A DNA stretch of 64,000 nucleotides, from assembly GCA_039720395.1 (NCBI GenBank), contig CM077831.1, positions 14,103,803 through 14,167,802 on the forward strand, given 5' to 3'. Below, in pieces: positions 36,901 to 47,503 of the stretch. The position numbers and the translations under genes are program-made. Source of the DNA: Liquidambar formosana (lineage: Eukaryota; Streptophyta; Magnoliopsida; Saxifragales; Altingiaceae). Each line of letters starts with the position of its first letter. The first letter of the stretch is position 1. The notes below the pieces were generated by a model that was not told the origin of the DNA, did no database searches, and saw only the letters and a program-made list of their open reading frames with translations.

Positions 36901-38443
36901 TTCTGAACCCACCTGTTTTACTGACGCCAATAAGCACCCTGAATGGCGTCAAGCAATGGCCCATGAAATCTCTGCTCTTATTAAAAATGGGACATGGACA
37001 CTTCAACCATCCCGTCCTGGCATGAATATTGTTGGATGCAAATGGGTATATCGCATTAAGCACAAATCTGATGGTAGCATTGAACGATTTAAGGCCAGAC
37101 TCGTTGCCAAAGGCTTTCATCAACAACATGGCCTTGACTACACTGAGACCTTCAGTCCAGTTGTTAAACCGACAACCATTCGCACAATTCTCTCTATTGC
37201 TATATCCAAGGGTTGGCCACTTCGTCAATTGGATGTCAATAATGCCTTCCTCCAAGGCTTCCTTAAAGAAGAAGTTTACATGTCTCAACCACCAGGGTTC
37301 ATTGATCCTGTCTACCCCGATCATGTTTGCCGGCTCCATAAGTCCCTCTATGGTCTTAAGCAGGCCCCCCGTGCCTGGTTTCATCGGCTCTCTTCATTCC
37401 TCCTCTGTAATGGTTTTACTGCCTCCAAAACTGATCCATCTCTATTCATTTACACTCACAATGGTACAACTCTTTATGTTCTCATTTATGTTGATGACAT
37501 ATTGGTTACGGGTAACATTCTTGATCGGGTTCTCTCTCTCATTCATACCCTTGGGTCTGAATTTTCACTTAAAGACTTGGGTCCTCTTCATTTTTTCCTT
37601 GGTATTGAGGTACTCTCTCACCCTGATGGCATTCTTCTTTCACAGCGTCAATATATCAAAAATCTTCTTAAAAAATTTGGCATGGCAACCTCTAAACCTG
37701 TTCACACCCCTATCTCTACTAGCACCAAGCTTTCTAAATCTGCAGGGTCTCCCTTGTCTAATCCGACCCTTTATAGGCAGGCCGTTGGTGCACTTCAGTA
37801 TTTTACCTTAACACGACCGGACATTGCCTTCTCTGTCAATAAGGTCTGTCAATTCATGCATCAACCCACCGAAGACCATTGGACTGCTGTTAAACGCATC
37901 TTGCGCTACCTCCAATCCAGTCAGGATCACGACCTCCTTATTTCCAAACAGAGTTCCAATGCTCTTCATGTCTTTTCTGATTCTGATTGGGCCGGATGTC
38001 CTGATGACCGGCGCTCCACCAGTGGCTATGCTCTTTTCCTTGGTTCCAACCTTGTTTCCTGGTGTTCTCGGAAACAACGAACAGTTTCTCGATCCTCTAC
38101 AGAGTCTGAATACAAGGCCATTGCAGATGCTACTGCCGAGGTCACATGGCTTCAATCCTTACTGTTTGAACTTGGTTTCCATCTTCCCACTGCTCCCACT
38201 CTCTGGTGTGACAACCTCGGTGCTACCTATCTCACTGCTAATCCTATTTTTCATGCTCGTACCAAGCATGTAGAAATTGATTTCCACTTTGTTCGCGCCA
38301 AGGTTGCTCGCAAAGACCTCCAAGTTCACTTCATCTCTACTCATGATCAACTTGCGGACATCCTCACCAAAGGGTTAGCCTCCACCCGCTTCAAGTTCCT
38401 GCGTGACAAGTTGAAGGTTCGCAGTTGCCCACCTTCCACTTGA
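33932..38443 (+). pseudogene. Copia-2 gag-pol polyprotein, one in-frame amber codon
   Basis: The ATG at 33,932 opens a single reading frame of about 1,503 codons to the stop at 38,441-38,443, interrupted only by TAG at 35,741-35,743. Domain order: Gag (FISLKLSSTNFLYWKTQL; MQLHMNLQNLKQ), an RGRGRGRGRG basic run, knuckle CQICNGSNHPAVNC, protease WFPDTGATHHV, integrase zinc site WHRRLGH...CTACQLGKS, integrase core (VFTDVWGPS; the TAG falls just before GGEY), RT with KARLVAKGF and YVDDILVTG, and RNase H with SDSDWAGCPDDRRSTSGY. The TAG sits where a CAG glutamine codon is usual, so one C-to-T change would explain it. Copia Gag-Pol is normally one frame. The element could still move in trans. Confidence 0.9.
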
Positions 38444-38450
38444 GGGGGGG

Positions 38451-38608
38451 TGTTAACACATGTGATGTGTTTGGCATGATATGTGTAATCTTTGATTTTC
38501 CACCTTACCTTATTTGCACATTGTATCTCCTTATAAATACTCATGTACAACCCTAATACATAGGTGTGAATAATATACAATCTCTTTCAATATATTCTTG
38601 GTTTAAGT
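38451..38608 (+). repeat. Copia-2 3' LTR (158 bp)
   Basis: Same length and nearly the same sequence as the 5' LTR. Preceded by a G-rich polypurine tract and followed by TCACC. Confidence 0.92.
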
Positions 38609-40064
38609 TCACCCGAGGCCACTTCGGATTTTTCTCCTATTTTGCCTCCTAATTCTTCTAGAAGTGTTTCAGGGGGCAAATTAACTCCGATTTTGATGAA
38701 ACAAAAGCCAAAACGACCATGTTTCGATGAGGAATACATTTTTGAATATTTTAGGGTGAAAACCACTAACCATAGGGGCATGGTTAGGTTTGATAAAGGC
38801 GGTTAACCGTTATGCTCTACATTCGCTAAGCATAGGTATGCACATATGATCAAACCAAATGCTTTCCATATCAAAATTAAACTTTCTAAAACACTTTTAG
38901 GGATAAAATGATGACTAATTAAAGTCCATTTGAAAGAATTTGATTGGTAATTGTGAATCGATTAGAGCTATCCCAAAGAAGGGCCAATTAACCAACTTGA
39001 ACTATATCGAGCCATTTTAATCCCGAGTCATTGATTCATCAAATTGAACCTAGAAATATCTCATATGCATCCATATGAACTCGAATTGACAATTTGGAGG
39101 TCATTTCAAGGTCAAATGAAAAGTTTGGGACTTAAAAAACGATTATGCCCCTCAAGTCACAAAAGCTCTTATTATCCCTCAAGATTAACTCCGAATTGAA
39201 CCAAAATTCATATCTATTGTCCTTGTGACTCTAGAAAACTAATGCTAATGACTAGACTCAAAAACAAGACAAAACCATGCATGAAATGATGAGCCCTAGT
39301 AAGGTGGTGCAAAAATGGGGTGTGACAATAGGGTTACACCGAATGTCTTTCAATTTGAAATTCAACCTCCCTAAACACATTTGGGGATGAAATTAAGACT
39401 AATCAAAGTCAAATGAGTAGGCATGGAGTGAAAATCATGAGTCAATTCGAGCTAACCCAAAGTAGGTCTCTTAACCAACCTGAGCCATATTGAGCCATTT
39501 TAATCCCGAACCATCAATTCATCAAATTAAACACATAAATACCTTAAATGCATCCATATGAACTCCAATTGGCAACTTGGAGATCATTTCAAGGTCAAAT
39601 GGAAAGTTTGTGACCTAAAAGACGATTATGGCCCTCAAGTCACAAAAGTTCTTATTAACCCTCAAGATCAACTCCAAATCGAACCAAAATTCATACATAT
39701 CATCCTCAAGACCCTAGAAACTCAATGCAAAAGACTAGACTCAAAAAGGAAACAAAAAGACATATGAAATAATAAAGCCTAGCTAAGGTGGCAAAAATGG
39801 GGTGTGACAGAAGCCCCTAATTGGTGAACAAGTTTCACTTGTGAACCAATGACAAAAAGAACAACCCATTTTTGCTTGGGGGATTGATTTCATCAATACT
39901 CACTGGGGAAAAGAGAGCGTTCATATTACTAAATCCTATAAGTCGGATGCCATTAACCCATAGAATTTATCACACACAAACCTTCCATATACAAAGGTAC
40001 TCCTCATGAACTTTTCACACATATTTCTCATATTGTATGCCAGTTGCACTGGGGGACAAGATGA

Positions 40065-40625
40065 GGTATCCATAGCTTACACCGAGCTACGTTCGATGAA
40101 AGGTCTTCCCATACTACACTAGTTGCACTGGTGAATAATATGAGGTATCCATAGCTTACATCAAACTGCATTTGATGAGAGGTCTTCCTATACTACACTA
40201 GTTGCACTGGTGAATAATATGAGGTATCCATAGTTTACACCGAATCTGCATTCGATGAAAGGTCTTCCCGTACTACACCAGTTGCACTAGTGAATAATAT
40301 GAGGTATCCATAGCTTACACCGAATCTACGCTCGATGAAAAGTCTTCCCATACTACACCAGTTGCACTGGTGAATAATATGAAGTATCCATAGCTTACAT
40401 CGAACTGCGTTCGATGGAAGGTCTTCCCATACTATACCAGTTGCACTGGTGAATAATATGAGGTATCCATAGCTTACACCGAATCTGCGTTCGATGAAAG
40501 GTCTTCCCATACTACACTAGTTGCACTGGTGAATAATATGAGGTATCCATAGCTTACACCGAATCTGCGTTCGATGAAAAGTTTTCTCATACTACACCAG
40601 TTGCACTGGTGAATAATATGAGAGG
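40065..40625. repeat. Tandem array, about 7 units of about 81 bp
   Basis: Each unit reads GAGGTATCCATAGCTTACA, then CGAATCTGC, TTCGATGAAAGGTCTTCCC, ATACTACACCAGTTGCAC and TGGTGAATAATAT. Units differ by a few bases (ACCGAATC versus ATCGAAC). The last unit runs into AGAGGAAACTATTCAAAC. Confidence 0.92.
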
Positions 40626-40629
40626 AAAC

Positions 40630-41390
40630 TATTCAAACAAATGCTATCAAGGTTATCACAAAACATGAGAAAGATCGCATCCTTCTCATATTCAAGCAAT
40701 CGAGGTAATCACATAACATGAGAAAGATCGCATCCTTCTCATATTTAAACTATTAAGGTAATCACAAAACATGAGAAAGATCGCATCCTTCTCATACTCA
40801 AGCTATCAAGGTAAACACATAACATGAGAAAGATTTCATCTTTCTTATATTAAACTATCAACACAAACACATAACATGAGAAAGATTGCATCTTTCTCAT
40901 ATTCAAGCTATCAAGGTAAACACATAACACAAGAAAGATGCAATCTTTCTTATATTAAACTATCAAGGCAAACACATAACATGAGAAAGATTGCATCTTT
41001 CTCATATTCAAGCTATCAAGGTAAACACATAACATAAGAAAGATTGCATCTTTCTTATATTAAACTATCAAGGCAAACGCATAACATGAGAAAGATTGCA
41101 TCTTTCTTATATTCAAGCCATCAAGGTAAACACATAACATAAGAAAAATTGCATCTTTCTTATATTAAGCTATCAAGGCAAACGCATAACATGAGAAAAA
41201 TTGCATCTTTCTCATATTAAACTATCAAGCAATCACATAACATGAGAAAGATCGTATCCTTCTCAAATTACACTATCAAGGCAATCACGTAACATGAGAA
41301 AGATCGCATCCTTCTCATATTACATTATCAAGCCAATCACATAACATGAGAAGGATTGCATCTTTCTCATATTAAGTTATCAAGGCAAGG
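40630..41390. repeat. Tandem array, about 13 units of about 58-60 bp
   Basis: Unit: AACATGAGAAAGAT, CGCATCCTTCTCATATT, CAAGCTATCAAGG and AAACACAT. Within each unit GAGAAAGAT.GCATC and its near-complement GAT.CATCTTTCTC can pair, so each repeat encodes a small hairpin. Two subtypes alternate (ATGAGAAAGATTGCATC with CTCATATTCAAGC, and ATAAGAAAG with CTTATATTAAAC), which suggests amplification of a dimer. Confidence 0.92.
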
Positions 41391-41943
41391 GTAAGTTTCT
41401 ACTTACCAACACTCAACAAGTCCACAAGTTCACAAAGTCATCTCATATGGAGGCTATTCATGCTTATACTTAAGCACCAACTCAAATAGGAGATACATTC
41501 ATCTCATGAGGACAATCATTCACATGCACATAGGGAAAGTGTTCTTATCCCAAATGACAACCAATCATAGTGATAAAGGAGGGAATTCAACCCTAATGAT
41601 CATAAATCATATGCATAGAAAGGGTTATTCAACCCTATTAGCAAACCATGCCCACACAAGGGCCACCAATGCAATCCACTTCAAGACCATTTCATGTTAA
41701 ACAATATCAAGATATTCATTCACTTTTCAACTCAAAATAAGCTTAAGATTTCATCTCAAAGGAGGTTTAAAAGCGCGAATAGGCGAACAATGGCCAAACA
41801 GGCGAAGCGGAACGGGCGAGGCGGGCTGACCACCTGGCTGCTGGTGGCTTGTCGTCCAAGCCCAAGTGGCTTGCCGCCCCAGGCTGCGCGGTTAGCCGAG
41901 GCTAGCACTCCCAATTTTGAGGGTTTTTAAACCCTTGACCCCC

Positions 41944-44907
41944 TGTGAACTCATGGAAAAGCGCGGCGCCCATAAGGAGTTTGGTCAAAAAGATAAGTAG
42001 GGTGAAAGACAACAAACGAAAAGGAGTCGCCACCTCATTTTTTAGGGAAAAGAGGAAAACCACAAAAATATTTTATTTTCAAAACCACATGACTCCATTA
42101 AAGGAAAAGCAAAGTCTTTAAAACCAGAAAATTGGATTCGGGGGCTAAGTTACGACGTGGAAAGGTTCTGGGCAAAGCCCATAGGCACCCACATCGCCAG
42201 AGTTGGTCTCTTAATTTGATTGGGCTAACTTAAGATCTTTTTCACTCAAATATCATCATATATCATCACAAGGCAGCATGCATAGCATATATTCCATCCA
42301 ATCATCTCACTCATCCATGCATAATCAAACAAATAAAACAAAACAGAAAAAAAAGAAAAGAGAAGAAAAGAACCTAGGATACTTGGATCCTAGAACGGAC
42401 TTGAGCCTCACGAAGAGTGCCTACGTACCATGCAGCGAAATACATGGATCAAAGTCCACGTAATTTGAAAAGAATAGGGTTACAACCTAATACAAACCTA
42501 TAATAAAAACCCTAGGTTTCCTTATTTGAAGAATGTATTGAATAATCCACAATTGAAAACTTCCACAAGATAGAAACTTTGGTAGAAAACCATAATTTTA
42601 TTAACGAAGGAAACCCTTGATAATTACCATGTGTTCATATTAAGAAATAACCTCGAGAAGAGAAAAGAAAATAAGGAAAAGTGAATTAGGGCACTTCATA
42701 CCTTACTTACCTGAGCGCAAAAGCTCCAAGCATTAGCAATTTCAAGCAATAGCAGCCCTATTTGCAATAGGACAAGCATTGTACCTGTTTGCACCCTTAC
42801 AGGTGCACAAAACCATGCAAGAAGAACGATATACTAATCTGGACAGAACCATGACAAGGCCTAAAATTATCCATTTATCATGCAAGTAACAAGAATAATG
42901 AATAACTAAGGACCCTTACTTAATCCTACATGCAATGACCTGACTAACATGCATAAAAACCTACCAAAGACACACTAACAATCATAAGAGACTCCAATAA
43001 TATCAATAAACATGTTAGCAAAGCCCATTCTAACCAAAAGGATAATATTTTATGTAAAATATGAAAATAGGCATTCTTACGGCGAGCTTTCTTAAGCGAA
43101 ACTATCCTAAGATAATTTCACGTAAAAAAATCACTATGGGGAGGTGCAATAATCATATCCTAGGTAAAATATATATATTAGAATACAATAGAAGTGATTT
43201 CATGTTTAAACACATCACAGAAAGCTCTCATGCAAAACCTTACTTAACAAAGAGGATAATTATCCTTGGAAAAGAATAATATCTCCAAAAACCCTATAAA
43301 ATCTACTATATGAATACAAATCTAGCATGATTCAACTATATGTAGCATATATAGAATGACTATGATGAGAAATAACTCACAGAATTAAGCTAAACATGCT
43401 ATATAAAACCTATGTGATTTTAGGGTTATCGAAACCCTAATCTCACAACTATGTATAAAATCCTATGAAAAGACTCTAACACATGCTTAAATCATCGTGA
43501 ATATCATTCATATCATATATATTAACTAACAGGAACATCAACTCATGATAATAATCACAGCAACCTAAACATGTGAACTATGCATGATTTAAGAGGATAA
43601 GAAGAATAACACTATCCAATCCTTAGTAAACCAGGGATTATCAAGCATATAAAACCATAAACCATCTCAAAATCATTCATAATACATCCTAAAAACATTG
43701 AACTATCCTAACATATGGAGTTACATCATGCACTAGAACTATCATAGAAGAAGAAGGAGAAGGAGAAGGAGAAAACCCATGTTCAGCGTTCAAGAAAAGT
43801 GCTTACCTCTTGTAGAATCTTCCTTGTCTTTCAAACTCCTTGTTCTCTTGCTTGCTTGGGGTTGAAGAGCGTCCTCTTGATGTCCTTCTAGCTCTCCAAA
43901 CTCATAGCTCCTTCTCTCTTTAAGTGTAAAGTGCAATTAACCTCCCCCTATGTGCTGAATATCATGTCCTTTATATAGAGAACTGACCCCCTAAACCAAT
44001 AGCTAAGATTAATTCATTAAACAATGATCCTAGGGCTATTAGAGACTCTCTTGGTGCTCAAACAACTCAAATTTACACAATCTTAAGTGGAAACAAGTTG
44101 TAATGGCGGAGGAAACCGTCAAAAGAGGGAGAGAGAGTCAGAATTCTAGTTGAAGACGGACTCTCTCGGGTGAACATCTTGCCCCGGACGGTTACCCGAG
44201 GGGCTCTTCTATTTCACTCCAGTTTTGACTCCTACTTGCTTAAGAAGTCCTAAAATGTTCAAATTAAGTCCGATTTTGACGAAATAAAAGCCAAAACGAC
44301 TGTGTTTCGAAGGGGAACATATTTATAAGCATTTTAGGACAAAAATCCTTAACCATGGGTGCATGGTTAGGTTTTATAAAGGTGGTTAACCATGGTGCTT
44401 CACCATCGCTAAGTTGAGTTTGTACACAAGGTCGAACCGAATGCTTTCCTAATCGAAATTTGATCTTTCTAAACATATCTAGGATGTAAATAAAGCCCAT
44501 TTGAAGTTAAATGAGAGAAAATTGATTGGGTCTTATGAGTCAATTTGAGCAAACCAAGAAAGGGTCTTTTAGCCAACCCAAACCATTATGAGCCGAATTG
44601 ATCTTAAACCATCATTTCATGAAACTGAACCTATATATAGACTCTATATACTCATATGAACTCGTGGGAATGACTCGGGATTCATTCTAAAGTCAAATGG
44701 AAAATATACGGCTTAAAAGACGATTATGCCCTTAAAGTCGCAAAAGTTCTTATTGACTATCAAGATGAACTCCAAATCACTTCAAAATTCATACACATGA
44801 TATTCAATGCCATAGAAACTCAATGCAAAAGACTAGACTCGAAAAGGACTCAAAATCATGCATGAAATGATATGTCCTAACTAAGGTGCCAAAAATGGGG
44901 TGTGACA
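41944..44907 (-). repeat. Family X long LTR, copy III
   Basis: Plus strand TGTGAACTCATGG to AATGGGGTGTGACA, about 2.96 kb, collinear with copies I and II. On the minus strand the base run just before the LTR start reads AGGAATAGGGG|TGTCACACCCC, an excellent polypurine tract. This argues that the element runs on the minus strand and that 44,908 onward is its internal 3' region. No matching 5-bp duplication is present. Confidence 0.75.
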
Positions 44908-45166
44908 CCCCTATTCCTGCTCACAAGCCACCAAGTTCGAAAATGGAGAGTTTCTCTCTCTAGAAACCCATTCCATCTTCTCTAAACACCCATACACATA
45001 TTCTCATTCAAAGTTTCACTTTCAAATCAAATTGTGTGTGTGAAATAGCATAAAAAAACAAGTCATTCAACAACAACAACAAGCATCAATCATCATCTTG
45101 CAAGATCAAATTCATCATCTTACTCATCAAACCCATTTTTCTTACTTAAAAACTCACCCATCAACA

Positions 45167-47450
45167 ATGGGTTCTAGCAATGATTCCAACATCAAGTATC
45201 CATACTATGTGATCAAGAATACATACAAGGCACCAATCTATGATGCAACTCAAGACAATGTGTTGCTTAAACCCAATAAGCATCTCTCATTCCTCCATTC
45301 CCAACAAGAGGTTAGTTCTTCCCAACTTAACATGTTTATCTTGAAATCTTGATTTCTATTAGATAAAATGCATTCCCATGATCTTCTTTTGATCGTTTCT
45401 ATCATTGTTAAGCCAAGTTCATTGATTTGGCAAGGATTGAATGTGCAAAAAGCTTATTTTCCAAAGCTTGAGAAAAGACACCCACCAAGTGTTTGATAAA
45501 ATGCCAAAGAGACAAAAACATGTTTAATCCTTACGAAATCAATGAATTTGCATTGTAGTACAAAGTCTATTGATCTTGGCAAGGATTTGGTATACAAAAA
45601 CTTTCATTTCAATGTTTGAAAACAAGTCACCTACCAAGTGTTTGATAAAATGCCTGAAAGACAAAACCATGTTCAATCCTTACAAAGTCAATGAATTTGA
45701 ATACACAAGGTTATGGGCCTTTATTTCTAATTCATTTCATGAACCAAAACCCATGTTTTTAATCTTTTGGAAAACCATTTAAAACCAATTACCAATGCAT
45801 GCCCAATATCTCTATGTTTTCAATGCTAACTCAATAAACAATCTTTTGAAATAGCCCGATTTCCAAAATCTCTGTACAAGGACATCAATGAAGGGGCTCA
45901 TCGCATGTTTGAAATATATGGAACATACCCAACCACGTGCTTGTAAGATAATAAAGAAAGCGGGTTTTGGGTCCTTCCTAGATGCTCTATGGAACGAGCA
46001 ATGGGATAGGCACGCATTGTTTGCCTTGTCAGAGTTATGGTGGGATACCACCAACACCTTTCACTTCAGTTTTGGAGAAATGACCATGACCCCTAAGGAT
46101 TTCACCATGATAACTGGGTTGAGATTAAAGGGCAAGCGCTTGGAATACTATGAACATGCCAACACAAATCAGAATTACATAGTAGCTTTGCTCGGGGTTG
46201 AAGCAGAACTAAGCCCAAAGGGTGTACGCTGTACTTGGCTCTACAACACCTTTGTCATAGAAGAAGAAAGTGATGGAACGGATCTTCAATACATTGTGAG
46301 AGCGTTCTTACTCTACATGATTTCATGTACCTTCTTTGTGGGCACCAATGACATGGCCCGACTGGAGTTGCTAGCTAGCATGGAAGATGTACACAAGATT
46401 GGGAAATACAACTGGGGTGGAGCTGCTCTAGCAACTATGTACCGCTCTATGTCTGACATGTCCCGAGGAGTTGCAAAGAACTTTGGGGGACTTCCTTTCG
46501 TTTGGGAGGTAATAAAGAATATTCAATTCTCAATTCTCTCCCAAAACTTAACTCAATAGATTTTATCTTATTTCTTTGATTTTTAATAGATCTGGTACTA
46601 TGAGTACCTGAACATGTGCCGCCCAATACTTGCTAGTGATGCCATGTCATGGCCTATCCTTCAAAATTACGCCCCATCTTGCTTGGCTACAAAAGCCTCC
46701 AACTGTCATGACTATGCCCATGCAAGGGCATATCTTGCCAGTTTGACTGTTGACATGGTATATTCTTTCTCTTTTTTTTTTCTTTTTTTATCTTTTCTCT
46801 CTTACCTCTTATTTCAAACTCAACACGTAGAATGGGATCCTTGGAGGCTATGGGAGCCTAGGCCACCCGAGAAGTATTCTTTTTGTTTAGGATTGATAAG
46901 CAAAAAGGTCCTCTTTGAAGGTCCCACAGGTAGATATTGGTACCTTGGGGAACGAGTACTACGACAAGTCCACGGAAACATGAATGCAGTTGTGACTCCA
47001 TCCATGCGTCCAGAAAACATGAGGCATACCAACCATCTAGTGAGAGATGAATTGGAAGAGGCTTTGAGGGGTTGGGATGCTAAGGGGTTCACTTCTCCTC
47101 GCATAGAATACATTACCTTTTGTCGAAAGTATCTGATGAAACCCAGGGTCACTGGTCTCCCACCTCATGGGGTGAGTTCCTTAAACTCTCACATTCTCTT
47201 TAGGATTACTTTTCTCTGACAAACATTTAAATTTCACGGGCGACGAGCGAGAGGACATAGCTCTACAGTTGGTTCAGCCACTTTGATTACTTATAATGAT
47301 AAGGATGATAACCTTGAGGGAAACCAACCTCTACCCCTCCTACAGCTAAACTGGTTTGTGAACTTGTGCAGTGGGACAGAGTTTGTGAAGACTAACATCA
47401 CCCATTCACCTTTCGATGAATTTTCTAAGATCGATCCATACTATGAGACT
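45167..47450 (+). CDS. Plant mobile domain (PMD) gene, intron-containing, transposon-associated, 3'-truncated
   Basis: Supported exons: 45167-45310 (MGSSNDSN... HLSFLHSQQE), 45855-46508 and 46590-46757, all phase 0 with GT-AG introns. About 46,829-47,171 and a piece ending at 47,450 (DPYYETV|GTGAGT) follow. The domain shows FGSFLDALWNEQWDRHALF, LSELWWDTTNTFHF, GEMTMTPKDFTMITGLRL and KYNWGGAALATMYRSMSD, typical of the PMD / phosphatase-7-long-form-like family found in plant genes and in several transposon lineages. The acceptor of the fourth exon is uncertain: AG at 46,830 breaks the frame, whereas the continuous frame reads VEWDPWRLWEP. The gene lies antisense to the inferred direction of family X, beside its LTR. 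It is cut off at about 47,500 where Copia-1 resumes. Function is unknown beyond the nuclear/silencing roles reported for PMD relatives. Confidence 0.7.
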
Positions 47451-47503
47451 GTGAGTTCCAAACCCTTACTTTCTTGAGATTAAATTCTTGTATTACCTTT
47501 ATC

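Larger units (their letters stand above)
33743..38608 (+). mobile_element. Copia-2: young Ty1/Copia element with TSD TCACC
   Basis: LTRs of 158 bp at 33,743-33,900 and 38,451-38,608 appear to differ at only one base (AATCCT versus AACCCT). TSD TCACC is at 33,738-33,742 and 38,609-38,613. The primer-binding site TGGTATCAGAGC follows the left LTR at once. The polypurine tract GAGGGGGGG precedes the right LTR. A single gag-pol frame spans the interior, broken only by one TAG. It sits in the minisatellite of the copy II solo LTR. The near-identical LTRs show a recent insertion, the youngest datable event in the window. Confidence 0.95.
31746..39327 (-). mobile_element. Family X solo LTR, copy II, with 5-bp TSD
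   Basis: TGTGAACCCCGGAAATCGGG at the left and AATGGGGTGTGACA at the right, flanked on both sides by ATAGG (31,741-31,745 and 39,328-39,332). Copy I sequence resumes exactly after the second ATAGG, which proves insertion into copy I. Net length without Copia-2 and its TSD is about 2.7 kb. This copy fixes the LTR boundaries of the family. No internal region is present, so it arose by LTR-LTR recombination or is a stand-alone element. Confidence 0.9.
29132..39809 (-). repeat. Family X long LTR, copy I (interrupted by copy II and Copia-2)
   Basis: Outer pieces 29,132-31,745 and 39,333-39,809, about 3.1 kb in total. The plus strand starts TGTGGACCC and ends AATGGGGTGTGACA; the minus strand reads TGTCACACCCCATTTT to CACA. 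Shared landmarks with copies II and III are AGTC(G/A)CCACCTCATTTTTTA, CCTATAGGCACCCAT, GGATACTTGGATCCTAG-like, CTCACGAAGAGCGC, CATGGATCAAAGTCCACGTA and AAAATGGGGTGTGACA. It lies directly against the Copia-1 zinc knuckle. No 5-bp duplication was found, so a deletion probably removed the partner end. Confidence 0.75.
39810..41943 (-). other. Family X internal/untranslated region between LTR copies I and III
   Basis: No coding sequence. It starts GAAGCCCCTAATTGGTG; the minus strand next to the LTR reads AGGGGCTTC, a polypurine-like tract. It then contains two tandem-repeat arrays (40,065-40,625 and 40,630-41,390) and ends in a GC-rich region (41,760-41,943). Tandem repeats next to the 3' LTR are common in long-LTR Ty3/Gypsy elements. 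Family assignment rests on structure only. Confidence 0.55.

Noticed and set aside
40235..40510. 91-codon minus-strand frame with internal repeats (GRPFIERRFGVSYGYLILF)
   Set aside because: It only reflects the 81-bp tandem array, whose period is divisible by three.
40630..41390. Regular repeats resembling a CRISPR array
   Set aside because: There are no unique spacers; units are contiguous with alternating subtypes, in a plant retroelement.
41944..44907. Copies I and III as the two LTRs of one simple element on the plus strand
   Set aside because: No matching TSD, no primer-binding site after copy I, and polypurine tracts fit the minus strand instead.
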